Source: Rhodospirillaceae bacterium UBA6608 (lineage in GTDB: Bacteria > Pseudomonadota > Alphaproteobacteria > Rhodospirillales_A > Casp-alpha2). Taken from it: a DNA stretch of 6,383 nt. A model generated the notes under the pieces. It searched no databases. It was not told the origin of the DNA and saw only the letters and a list, made by a program, of their open reading frames with translations. Of the stretch, positions 1-5,356 are shown in pieces (position 1 is the first letter of the stretch; every line of letters starts with the position of its first letter). The translations under genes were made by a program, and so were the position numbers. Location: NCBI GenBank assembly GCA_002433335.1, contig DJHY01000052.1:1-6383 (forward strand), read 5' to 3'.

Positions 1-123
1 GTCGGCAAGGCCGCGGCGACGGCGATCCCGATGAAGCTGGTTCACGCCATTGCTGCAATCATCTTCGCCGCGCTGGGCGTCATGGCCCTGCTCAATGTCG
101 GCGATGTCTTCGCCTTCGAGTGA
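1..123 (+). CDS. C-terminal end of a TMEM165/GDT1 (UPF0016) family membrane protein, 5'-truncated by the window
   Basis: Frame 1 is open from the first base to a TGA at 121-123 and encodes 40 residues. They contain IPMKLVHAIAAIIFAALGVM, a hydrophobic helix preceded by a short positively charged stretch, then a short acidic tail. In UPF0016/GDT1 proteins the last membrane helix carries a similar 'IPxKLV-h-AAxxFxxLG' pattern, which is the basis of the call. Characterised members transport divalent cations (Mn2+ or Ca2+) across membranes. The diagnostic ExGD motifs of the family lie upstream of the window and cannot be checked. Only the last transmembrane segment is visible, so another multi-helix transporter is possible. 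The next gene starts about 100 bases downstream after a palindrome, so it is probably transcribed separately. Confidence 0.65.
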   Translation, partial: VGKAAATAIPMKLVHAIAAIIFAALGVMALLNVGDVFAFE

Positions 124-156
124 CTTACCAAGTTGGGCGGTTGAGGAAGTGGACAA

Positions 157-175
157 ATTCCGGATATTCCGGAAT
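157..175. promoter_or_regulatory. 19-base palindrome with internal tandem repeat, candidate operator or weak terminator
   Basis: ATTCCGG (157-163) and CCGGAAT (169-175) form a perfect 7-base inverted repeat around a 5-base spacer. The same stretch also contains ATTCCGG twice as direct repeats (157-163 and 166-172), so TCCGGA occurs twice. It lies in the AT-rich gap between the transporter end and the secreted hydrolase. No run of T follows, which argues against a strong intrinsic terminator. A weak promoter-like pair (TTGAGG 141-146, GATATT 163-168, 16-base spacing, each 4/6 to consensus) overlaps it, which would suit an operator. That reading is inference. Confidence 0.35.
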
Positions 176-225
176 AAGTAAATCCACACAAGTTTTAAGT
201 GAAATAAAACGACAAGGAGAAAACG

Positions 226-1011
226 GTGGTGGTCATCCGCAACGTATTTCTAGGTCTTGGTATCCTGCTATCCGCATTTCTGGTCATGCCGGCGGGCGCG
301 TTCGCGGGCGATGTCGGCGTGATTCTGATGCATGGCAAGGACGGCACGGCAAAACCCAAATCCCCGATCGGCAAGCTCGCCGCTGCTCTTGAAGGCGACT
401 TCGAGGTCGTCGCGATGACGATGCCTTGGTCGCGCGACGGGGGCTGGGACAAGACCCTGGAAGAAGTCTTTGCGGATTTGGATGCGGCCGTCGCCGATAT
501 GAAATCCGGGGGCAAGTCAAAGATCGTCGTCGGCGGGCACAGCATGGGGGCCGCCGCGGCGCTTGCCTATGCGACGCGAACGGATGGCCTAGCCGGTGTG
601 ATCATGCTGGCGCCGGGTCACCGCCCCGACCTTCGGGCAGACGACAATGCGGCTGCCCTGGCGAAAGCCAAGCAGCTTGTCGCCGGCGGCCAGCCGAACG
701 ACGACGTGGAAATCGCCGACCGCAACATGGGCAAGGACATATCGCGTGTTCTTCAGGCGGATGTCGCCATTAGCTGGTTCGCGCCTGATGGCCTTGCCGT
801 TATGCAGAACGCGGCGCCCAAGGTTCGGCCCGGCACGCCCGTTCTGTTTGCGATCGGTCAGAAGGACCGCCTGCTGCCGGTCGGCAAAGAGCTGATCTAC
901 GACGCCATTCCGGCCAACGACAAGAGCGCCTATGTCGTCGTCCCGGGCGGGCACAAGGTGACCCCGATCAAGGCGCAAAGCCAGGTTGTCGATTGGCTGA
1001 ACGGTTTGTGA
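226..1011 (+). CDS. secreted alpha/beta-hydrolase fold protein
   Basis: This 261-residue protein has a signal peptide: a charged start (R5), a hydrophobic core at residues 7-22, and an AGAFA-GD type I cleavage site after residue 27. It is therefore probably periplasmic. The mature part is an alpha/beta hydrolase. It has a strand plus oxyanion-type HG at 36-37, the nucleophile elbow GHSMG at 104-108 (Ser106), an acid in GQKDR (Asp214) and a base in GGHKV (His243). These are in canonical order and spacing, so it should be active as an esterase, lipase or related hydrolase; the substrate is unknown. The start is GTG at 226 or the next codon GTG at 229. An excellent AAGGAGA SD lies at 214-220, 5 or 8 bases upstream, and the alternative changes only one residue. 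The gene converges on the leftward GlcG-like gene with a 10-base gap. Confidence 0.88.
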   Translation: MVVIRNVFLGLGILLSAFLVMPAGAFAGDVGVILMHGKDGTAKPKSPIGKLAAALEGDFEVVAMTMPWSRDGGWDKTLEEVFADLDAAVADMKSGGKSKIVVGGHSMGAAAALAYATRTDGLAGVIMLAPGHRPDLRADDNAAALAKAKQLVAGGQPNDDVEIADRNMGKDISRVLQADVAISWFAPDGLAVMQNAAPKVRPGTPVLFAIGQKDRLLPVGKELIYDAIPANDKSAYVVVPGGHKVTPIKAQSQVVDWLNGL

Positions 1012-1016
1012 GGGTG

Positions 1017-1035
1017 CGGGCCTAATCCTGGCCCG
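1017..1035. terminator. short inverted repeat at a convergent gene junction, possible bidirectional terminator
   Basis: CGGGCC (1017-1022) and GGCCCG (1030-1035) form a 6-base stem with a 7-base loop, exactly where the rightward hydrolase gene and the leftward GlcG-like gene meet. Its position suits termination in both directions. There is no T-tract on either side, so intrinsic termination is doubtful, and a stem this short and GC-rich can occur by chance here. Confidence 0.25.
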
Positions 1036-1453
1036 GGTCGGCCTTCATACCCATCTTGGTGATCCCGGCGACGGCGCATTCCTCGTCCCGTTCGCCGGTA
1101 TCGCCGGAGATGCCGCAGGCGCCGATGATGCGTCCGCTGTTCGGATCGCGGATCAGCACGCCGCCAGGTGCCGGAACCATGCCGCGCGGCGCGGTCGAGA
1201 CGACGCCGGCCATGAACTTCGGGTTCTTTTCCCGCAGTTCCCGCCCGCCGACGCCGAAACCCAGCGCGCCATAGGCTTTGCCGACCGCGATCTCGACCCG
1301 CAGAATTCCCGAATCGTCCTGGCGTTTGAGGGCAACCAGATGCCCGCCCGCATCCAGTACGGCGACGGTCAGCGGGGCGCAGTCGATGGCCGCGCCCTCG
1401 GCCAGGGCTCCGTCGACGATAGCGACCGCCAAATCCAATGTCAGATGCGCCAT
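1022..1453 (-). CDS. GlcG/HbpS-type (DUF336, PF03928-like) small haem-binding family protein
   Basis: This 143-residue protein has the usual length and motif order of the GlcG/HbpS family. It shows an N-terminal helix, 'TVAVLDAGGHLVALKRQD' at 29-46, 'EIAVGKAYGALGFG' at 54-67, 'PAPGGVLIRD' at 94-103, and 'GRIIGACGISGDTGERDEEC' at 107-126. HbpS of Streptomyces binds haem and acts in redox sensing, GlcG is linked to glycolate use, and many members are uncharacterised. No signal peptide is seen, so it is cytoplasmic. The start at 1453 is supported by GGAGG on the minus strand (plus-strand 1461-1465), 7 bases upstream, and by the family N-terminus; upstream starts in this frame would run antisense into the next gene. 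It is divergent from the decarboxylase/dehydrogenase unit, so the two may share control. Cysteines at 25, 113 and 126 could be redox-active, but that is not shown. Confidence 0.88.
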   Translation of the reverse strand: MAHLTLDLAVAIVDGALAEGAAIDCAPLTVAVLDAGGHLVALKRQDDSGILRVEIAVGKAYGALGFGVGGRELREKNPKFMAGVVSTAPRGMVPAPGGVLIRDPNSGRIIGACGISGDTGERDEECAVAGITKMGMKADPGQD

Positions 1454-1490
1454 TTCGTTTCCTCCGGTTTCTGCATCCGTATTGGAGGGG

Positions 1491-1496
1491 ATGATA
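1491..1496 (-). promoter_or_regulatory. candidate -10 element for the leftward GlcG-like gene
   Basis: On the minus strand this reads TATCAT, 5/6 to the sigma70-type TATAAT, about 38 bases upstream of the start codon. That would give a leader of roughly 30 bases. No good -35 is visible at 16-18 bases: the best is about 3/6 and overlaps the first codons of the divergent gene. No convincing plus-strand promoter was found in the same 65-base gap. Confidence 0.25.
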
Positions 1497-1498
1497 AA

Positions 1499-1522
1499 GT
1501 GCTCTACCCTGCGCCGCCATGA
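1499..1522 (+). CDS. possible 7-codon leader ORF (M-L-Y-P-A-P-P-stop) overlapping the start of the decarboxylase-like gene
   Basis: A GTG at 1499 lies 8 bases after a strong GGAGGGG SD (1484-1490). It opens the frame GTG CTC TAC CCT GCG CCG CCA TGA. The TGA (1520-1522) overlaps the ATG (1519-1521) of the next gene as ATGA, the classic arrangement for translational coupling. The peptide ends Pro-Pro-stop, a context known to slow termination in bacteria. The decarboxylase-like gene has no SD of its own at a usual distance, which makes initiation by ribosomes leaving this ORF attractive. This is inference from layout: the ORF is too short for any coding statistics, and the SD could be fortuitous or could serve the ATG at 1491, which directly abuts it and is too close. 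Confidence 0.3.
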   Translation: MLYPAPP

Positions 1523-2535
1523 CGGACAGCGATACCCAATTGAATTTGAGTCTGGCCTGCTGGGACTATGACCGGGCCCAGGCCATTCTGGACGGAACCG
1601 TGCCGGTCGCGGGCTGCCGCCTGCGGGCCGAGGTTCATCCCACGTCGACCCTGTTCCCCCTGGCCGTCGGCGACGGCCGGTTCGACGTGACCGAGATGTC
1701 CATGTCGTCCTACATCTTGCAGGTCGCCAAGGGGGCCGTCGGACAAAGTGAAAGCGCCTACGTAGCGCTGCCGGTGTTCCTGTCTCGCGCCTTTCGCCAC
1801 AACGGCTTCGTGGTTCGCGCCGATGCCGGGATCGAGACGCCCAAGGACCTGGAGGGCAAGCGCGTCGGCGTGCCCGAGTATCAGATGACGGCGGGTCTTT
1901 GGATGCGCGGTATCCTGGCTGATGAATACGGCGTCGATACGGATACCTTCCAATGGCGCACGGGTGCATTGGAAGAAGGGGTGCGCAAGGATCGCATCAC
2001 CTTGGCCCTGCCGGGCCATATGTCGGTCACACCGATTGCCGAGGGAGAAACCCTGCAGGACTTGTTGCTGGCCGGCGAATTGGACGCGGTCTTCGCGCCG
2101 AAGCCTCTGGCGGCCTTGGTCGCGGGCGATGCCCGGGTGCGGCGCCTGTTTCCCGATTTTCGCACGGTCGAGGAAGCCTATTACGCCAAGACCGGATTTT
2201 TCCCGATCATGCATGCGGTGGGGGTGCGCAAGACCCTGGTCGCGGAGCACCCCTGGTTGCCCCGGGCGCTGGTCGCGGCCTTTACCCAATCGCGCGATAT
2301 CGCCCTGGCGCGGTTGGACAAGATTTGGCGCGGCTCGGCCAATCGCCTAAGCCTGCCGTTCCTGCATGCGGATATCGAGCGCACACGCATGGTCATGGGC
2401 GCGGATTTCTGGTCCTACGGTTTTCAGGCCAATCGGGCTGAATTGGATGCCATGTGCCGATGGTCCCAGGCGCAGCACCTGGCGCCCCGCAGGGTCGCGC
2501 CGGAAGAGCTGTTTCATGAATCCGTGCTGTCATGA
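1519..2535 (+). CDS. 4,5-dihydroxyphthalate decarboxylase-like protein (type 2 periplasmic-binding-protein fold, cytoplasmic)
   Basis: This 338-residue protein matches the pattern of the 4,5-dihydroxyphthalate decarboxylase (Pht5-like) family, which shares the fold of NMT1/type 2 solute-binding proteins. Visible landmarks are 'LACWDYDRAQAILDG' (12-26), 'FDVTEMSMSSYI' (55-66), 'LPVFLSRAFRHNGFVVR' (84-100), 'LEGKRVGVPEYQMTAGLWMR' (111-130), 'GELDAVFAPKP' (186-196) and 'FPIMHAVGVRK' (228-238). There is no signal peptide or lipobox, so it is not an exported transport receptor; a cytoplasmic enzyme acting on a (hydroxy)aromatic or cyclic acid is more likely. The substrate is inferred only from family, and databases often label such proteins as ABC substrate-binding. 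The start is ATG 1519: an in-frame TAA lies at 1495-1497 and no other start codon lies between. It leads a unit with two dehydrogenases 36 bases downstream. No SD is at normal spacing. Confidence 0.75.
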   Translation: MTDSDTQLNLSLACWDYDRAQAILDGTVPVAGCRLRAEVHPTSTLFPLAVGDGRFDVTEMSMSSYILQVAKGAVGQSESAYVALPVFLSRAFRHNGFVVRADAGIETPKDLEGKRVGVPEYQMTAGLWMRGILADEYGVDTDTFQWRTGALEEGVRKDRITLALPGHMSVTPIAEGETLQDLLLAGELDAVFAPKPLAALVAGDARVRRLFPDFRTVEEAYYAKTGFFPIMHAVGVRKTLVAEHPWLPRALVAAFTQSRDIALARLDKIWRGSANRLSLPFLHADIERTRMVMGADFWSYGFQANRAELDAMCRWSQAQHLAPRRVAPEELFHESVLS

Positions 2536-2571
2536 CCCGGTTGTGCTAAATGGCCGGAAAACGAGGATCCA

Positions 2572-3636
2572 ATGACCACGATGCATGCCAATAACGTCAT
2601 TTCCTGCCAGGGCGGCGACCGCACGGTGCTGGAACCGCGCCCCGTCCCGTCCGTCGGCCCGGGCGAGATGCTGCTGAACCTGCGGGTCGTCGGCTTTTGC
2701 GGAACGGACTTGTTCAAGCTGGATACGGGTGCCGCCGGTCCCGGCACGGTGTTGGGGCACGAGCTGGTCGGCGAGGTCGCGGCCCTTGGGCCGGGCGTGA
2801 CGGCGTTCAAGCCGGGCGACCGCATTGCGGTTCCTCATCACGTGCCTTGCGGCGAATGCTTGGTCTGTCGGCGCGGCAACGAGACCATGTGCGAAACCTT
2901 TCGCGAAAACTTGATGGCTCCGGGCGGTTTCGCCGACACGGTGCTGATCAAGGCCCGGGCCACGGCCCAGGCGGCGCATAAGGTTCCGGACGACGTTTCG
3001 GACGAAGCCGCCGTGTTCGTCGAACCAGCCGCCTGCGTCCTGCGCGGGGTCGAACGCTCCGACCTGCCGACCGACGGCGTCGCCGTCGTTCAGGGCGGGG
3101 GCAGCATGGGGTTGTTGCATCTGCTGACGATCAAGGCCGCCTGTCCCCAGGCGCGCGTTGCCGTGATCGATCCGCAGGACGACCGCCGCGATTTGGCGCT
3201 GAAGCTGGGGGCCGATGCCGCCGCCGCACCCGGCGAGGCCGCGCAGGCCGCGGTCGGCAATCTTTCCGGCGGGGCCGGGGCCGATGCCGTTTTCGATACG
3301 GTCGGCGGGGCCGGGCCGCTGCGCGCGGCGCTGGCCCTGACGCGCCAGGGCGGGACGGTGGTGCTGTTCGCCCATGCGCCGGATGGACAGGCGGCTGACT
3401 TCGATCTCAACGACCTGTTCAAGTATGAGCGCCGGATCGTCGGCACCTATTCCGGCGCGGTTGCCGAGCAGGGCCGGGTGTTCGATTTGATCGCCTCCGG
3501 CGCGTTGGACCCGACGCCGCTGGTCACGCACAAAATGCCGCTGGACGATTTCCAGACGGGGCTGGACCTGGTTCGCGCGCGTAAGGCGCTAAAGGTTCTA
3601 TTCACCCCGTCCCGCGCGGCGACGGCAGAGGACTGA
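2572..3636 (+). CDS. zinc-dependent medium-chain alcohol/polyol dehydrogenase (first of a tandem pair)
   Basis: This 354-residue protein is a full-length MDR enzyme oxidising an alcohol or polyol with NAD(P). The N-terminal GroES-like domain carries the catalytic zinc set: Cys43 in GFCGTD, His63-Glu64 in GHE, and Glu151 in VEPAAC. The structural zinc cysteines are 93, 96, 99 and 107 (PCGECLVCRRGNETMC). The Rossmann domain has GGGSMG at 175-180 and an acidic residue (Asp200) at the end of the second strand, which usually favours NAD over NADP. The sorbitol/threonine/butanediol dehydrogenase branch is the closest by motif; the substrate is not deducible. The start at 2572 is supported by GAGGA (2563-2567), 4 bases upstream; Met4 (2581) is the alternative. 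It lies 36 bases after the decarboxylase-like gene and 4 bases before the next dehydrogenase, so cotranscription is very likely. Confidence 0.9.
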   Translation: MTTMHANNVISCQGGDRTVLEPRPVPSVGPGEMLLNLRVVGFCGTDLFKLDTGAAGPGTVLGHELVGEVAALGPGVTAFKPGDRIAVPHHVPCGECLVCRRGNETMCETFRENLMAPGGFADTVLIKARATAQAAHKVPDDVSDEAAVFVEPAACVLRGVERSDLPTDGVAVVQGGGSMGLLHLLTIKAACPQARVAVIDPQDDRRDLALKLGADAAAAPGEAAQAAVGNLSGGAGADAVFDTVGGAGPLRAALALTRQGGTVVLFAHAPDGQAADFDLNDLFKYERRIVGTYSGAVAEQGRVFDLIASGALDPTPLVTHKMPLDDFQTGLDLVRARKALKVLFTPSRAATAED

Positions 3637-3640
3637 GGCC

Positions 3641-4696
3641 ATGACCCGGACCATGAAGGGGGCGATGCTGCTCGGCCCCGAAACCATCGAAATCCGTGAC
3701 CTGCCCGTGCCGGTGCCCGACGACGGCGAGATCGTGTTGTCGGTCGAAGCCGCGACCACCTGCGGCACGGACGTGAAGGTGTTCAAGCGCGGCGGCCACC
3801 CGCGCATGCTCAAGGTGCCGACCCTGTTCGGCCATGAGATGGCGGGGCGCGTCGCGGCCCTGGGCAAGGGCGTGACCAAGTTCAAGGAAGGCGACGCCGT
3901 GGTCGTCGCCAATTCCGCACCTTGCGGCGAATGCGATTATTGCCGCCGGGGCCGGGAAAACCTGTGCACCGACCTGCAATACATCAACGGCTCCTTCGCC
4001 GAGTTCATTCGCGTGCCGGCCCGCTTCGTCGACCGCAACACTCATGCCATCCCCAAGGGCCTGGATTTCGGCAAGGCCGCGTTGACCGAGCCGCTGGCCT
4101 GCGTCCTGCACGGCATGGATGCCTGCGAGCTGGATAAATACGGGCCGGGGACCGAAGTCGTGTTGTTCGGCGGCGGGCCGATCGGATTGCTGTTCGTCGG
4201 CGCCCTGGCGCGGGCCGGGCACAAGGTCATCCTGGCCGATCCCAACCTGCCGCGCCTGGATGTGGGCAAGCAGTTGGGGGCGGCCCAATGCGTCCAGATC
4301 GAACGCGGCGGCGGTCAGGCCGACAAGGTCAAAGCCCTGACTGAGGGCGGACAGGGGGCTTGGGTCGCGGTCGATGCCTCGGGCGTGCCCGAGGTCTGGG
4401 TCGATGCGATCAACTCCGTTCGTCCGGGCGGTCTGGTCAACCTGTTCGGCGGCTGCGCGCCGGGTACGTCGATTCCGCTGGATACCCATGCCGTGCATTA
4501 TTCGGAGCTGACGGTGAAGGGCGTTTACCACCATCGCCCCGACACCATCCGTCGCGCCCTCGAGATGCTGGCCGATCCGGCATTCCGCGCCGATCTGATG
4601 CTCTCGGCCGAAATGCCGATCGAACAGACCGAGGCCGCGTTGCGCGCGATGATCGCCAAGGACGCGCTGAAGGTTGTGATCCGAGGGGCCGGCTGA
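3641..4696 (+). CDS. zinc-dependent medium-chain alcohol/polyol dehydrogenase (second of a tandem pair)
   Basis: This 351-residue protein belongs to the same superfamily as its upstream neighbour but is clearly diverged. Catalytic zinc ligands are Cys41 (TCGTD), His65-Glu66 (GHE) and Glu150 (TEPLAC). Structural zinc cysteines are 95, 98, 101 and 109 (PCGECDYCRRGRENLC). The cofactor loop is GGGPIG at 177-182, with Asp200 after the second Rossmann strand, so NAD is likely. All catalytic residues are intact, so this is not a decayed duplicate. The pair probably handles different substrates or successive steps of one pathway; this is inference. The start ATG 3641 follows AGAGGA at 3627-3632 by 8 bases, with the SD lying inside the end of the previous gene. 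The 4-base gap implies a shared transcript and probable translational coupling. No clear terminator follows. Confidence 0.9.
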   Translation: MTRTMKGAMLLGPETIEIRDLPVPVPDDGEIVLSVEAATTCGTDVKVFKRGGHPRMLKVPTLFGHEMAGRVAALGKGVTKFKEGDAVVVANSAPCGECDYCRRGRENLCTDLQYINGSFAEFIRVPARFVDRNTHAIPKGLDFGKAALTEPLACVLHGMDACELDKYGPGTEVVLFGGGPIGLLFVGALARAGHKVILADPNLPRLDVGKQLGAAQCVQIERGGGQADKVKALTEGGQGAWVAVDASGVPEVWVDAINSVRPGGLVNLFGGCAPGTSIPLDTHAVHYSELTVKGVYHHRPDTIRRALEMLADPAFRADLMLSAEMPIEQTEAALRAMIAKDALKVVIRGAG

Positions 4697-4759
4697 GGGC
4701 GCGCTTGCCTTCGGTTTGAATATCCGCCTTAGTAGATGGCGATGGGGCCGATTGATGAA

Positions 4760-4778
4760 CCCGCGCCGGGCGCGCGGG
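4760..4778 (+). repeat. GC-rich hairpin just upstream of the cytochrome ribosome-binding site
   Basis: CCCGCGC (4760-4766) and GCGCGGG (4772-4778) form a perfect 7-base stem with a 5-base loop. It ends one base before the GGAAGG SD (4780-4785) of the cytochrome gene. No T-run follows, so it is not a typical intrinsic terminator. As RNA it could end or attenuate readthrough from the dehydrogenase unit or protect a 5' end. In DNA this GC-rich it may also be incidental. The rest of the 99-base gap (4697-4795) shows no convincing promoter. Confidence 0.35.
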
Positions 4779-4795
4779 TGGAAGGTTTATCGTCG

Positions 4796-5254
4796 ATGCG
4801 CCGTGCGTTGTCTCTGCTATCCGTCTTTTTCGTCCTGATCCTGTCGATGCCGGTGCTGGCCATGGGCCCCGGCGCGGACGACCGCCAATTGGTCGAGATG
4901 CCGGCCCGGATGAAAGCCCACATGCTGGCCAACATGCGCGATCACCTGAAGGCGCTGGATGAGATTTTCCTGGCCTTGTCCCAGGACCGCGCCAACGACG
5001 CCGCCAAGATCGCCGAACAGCGCCTGGGTATGAGCTCCATGGGAAGGCATGGTGCCGGCCATATGGCGCCGCTCATGCCGGAAACCATGCGCGCCTTCGG
5101 CACCGGCATGCATCGCGCCGCCAGCCGGTTCGCCCGTGCCATCGAGACGGCGGATGTCGAACCCTCGCCGCAAAGCCAGCGCGCCGTCTACGCCGCGTTC
5201 CAGGACATCACCGCCAATTGCACCGGTTGTCATCAAGCGTTCCGCATCCATTAG
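4796..5254 (+). CDS. periplasmic class II (cytochrome c'-like) c-type cytochrome, Met/His-rich
   Basis: This 152-residue protein starts with a signal peptide (RR at 2-3, hydrophobic core 5-17, PVLA cleavage near residue 22). It ends with a single haem-attachment site CTGCH at 142-146, six residues before the C-terminus. A C-terminal CxxCH after a predicted helical bundle is the class II (cytochrome c'/c556) arrangement, so a periplasmic electron-transfer or small-ligand-binding role is likely. The mature part is unusually rich in Met (35, 39, 43, 47, 79, 82, 90, 94, 98, 105) and His (42, 50, 85, 89, 106). Any Met of the first helix could be a sixth haem ligand. The start at 4796 is chosen over an in-frame ATG at 4736 because it gives a proper signal peptide and follows GGAAGG (4780-4785) by 10 bases. 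It is separated from both neighbours by about 100 bases. Confidence 0.8.
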   Translation: MRRALSLLSVFFVLILSMPVLAMGPGADDRQLVEMPARMKAHMLANMRDHLKALDEIFLALSQDRANDAAKIAEQRLGMSSMGRHGAGHMAPLMPETMRAFGTGMHRAASRFARAIETADVEPSPQSQRAVYAAFQDITANCTGCHQAFRIH

Positions 5255-5295
5255 ACGCATACCCCGTCGCTGTCGCACGGCGGTCATACCGATGG

Positions 5296-5301
5296 TATAA
5301 G
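5296..5301 (+). promoter_or_regulatory. candidate -10 element upstream of the glutamate-synthase-like gene
   Basis: TATAAG is 5/6 to the sigma70-type -10 consensus and lies 55 bases before the start codon, in the intergenic gap. The upstream -35 region (around 5272-5278) is weak, about 3/6 at 18-base spacing. The -10 overlaps a small inverted repeat, ATACC-GAT-GGTAT (5286-5298). Confidence 0.3.
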
Positions 5302-5309
5302 CAATTTCA

Positions 5310-5322
5310 GGCCCCTGGGGCC
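5310..5322. repeat. 13-base perfect palindrome in the cytochrome/glutamate-synthase-like gap
   Basis: GGCCCCTGGGGCC is symmetric about T5316. It lies just downstream of the candidate -10 at 5296-5301, near the expected transcript start, so it could be a regulator site. As an RNA hairpin it could be part of the cytochrome gene's terminator, but no T-run follows. It could also be chance in GC-rich DNA. Confidence 0.3.
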
Positions 5323-5356
5323 CGCTTGTCGCCTATGCATCAAATCGGGGTCTCTC

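Noticed and set aside
1491..1571. 26-codon ORF starting at ATG 1491
   Set aside because: Its ATG directly abuts GGAGGGG, leaving too little spacing for normal initiation. The GTG at 1499 is better placed, and the rest of the frame overlaps the decarboxylase-like gene.
1454..1969. Upstream extension of the leftward GlcG-like frame, giving a 315-residue protein
   Set aside because: The extension runs antisense to the decarboxylase-like gene, is Arg/Pro-rich low-quality sequence, and bypasses a perfect SD and the family-typical start at 1453.
1504..2289. Leftward 261-residue open frame antisense to the decarboxylase-like gene
   Set aside because: It shows no motif or ribosome-binding site, and is fully explained by the codon bias of the opposite strand.
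2530..3531. Leftward 333-residue open frame antisense to the first dehydrogenase
   Set aside because: It is rich in Gln, Arg, Gly and His with no recognisable motif, as expected for the shadow of a high-GC gene. The plus-strand gene has intact zinc and cofactor motifs.
3602..4534. Leftward 310-residue open frame antisense to the second dehydrogenase
   Set aside because: Same reasoning: composition of a reverse-strand shadow, no SD and no family motif.
4736..4795. Longer N-terminus for the cytochrome (20 extra residues)
   Set aside because: It would bury the signal peptide behind a polar, proline-containing extension, and there is no SD before 4736.
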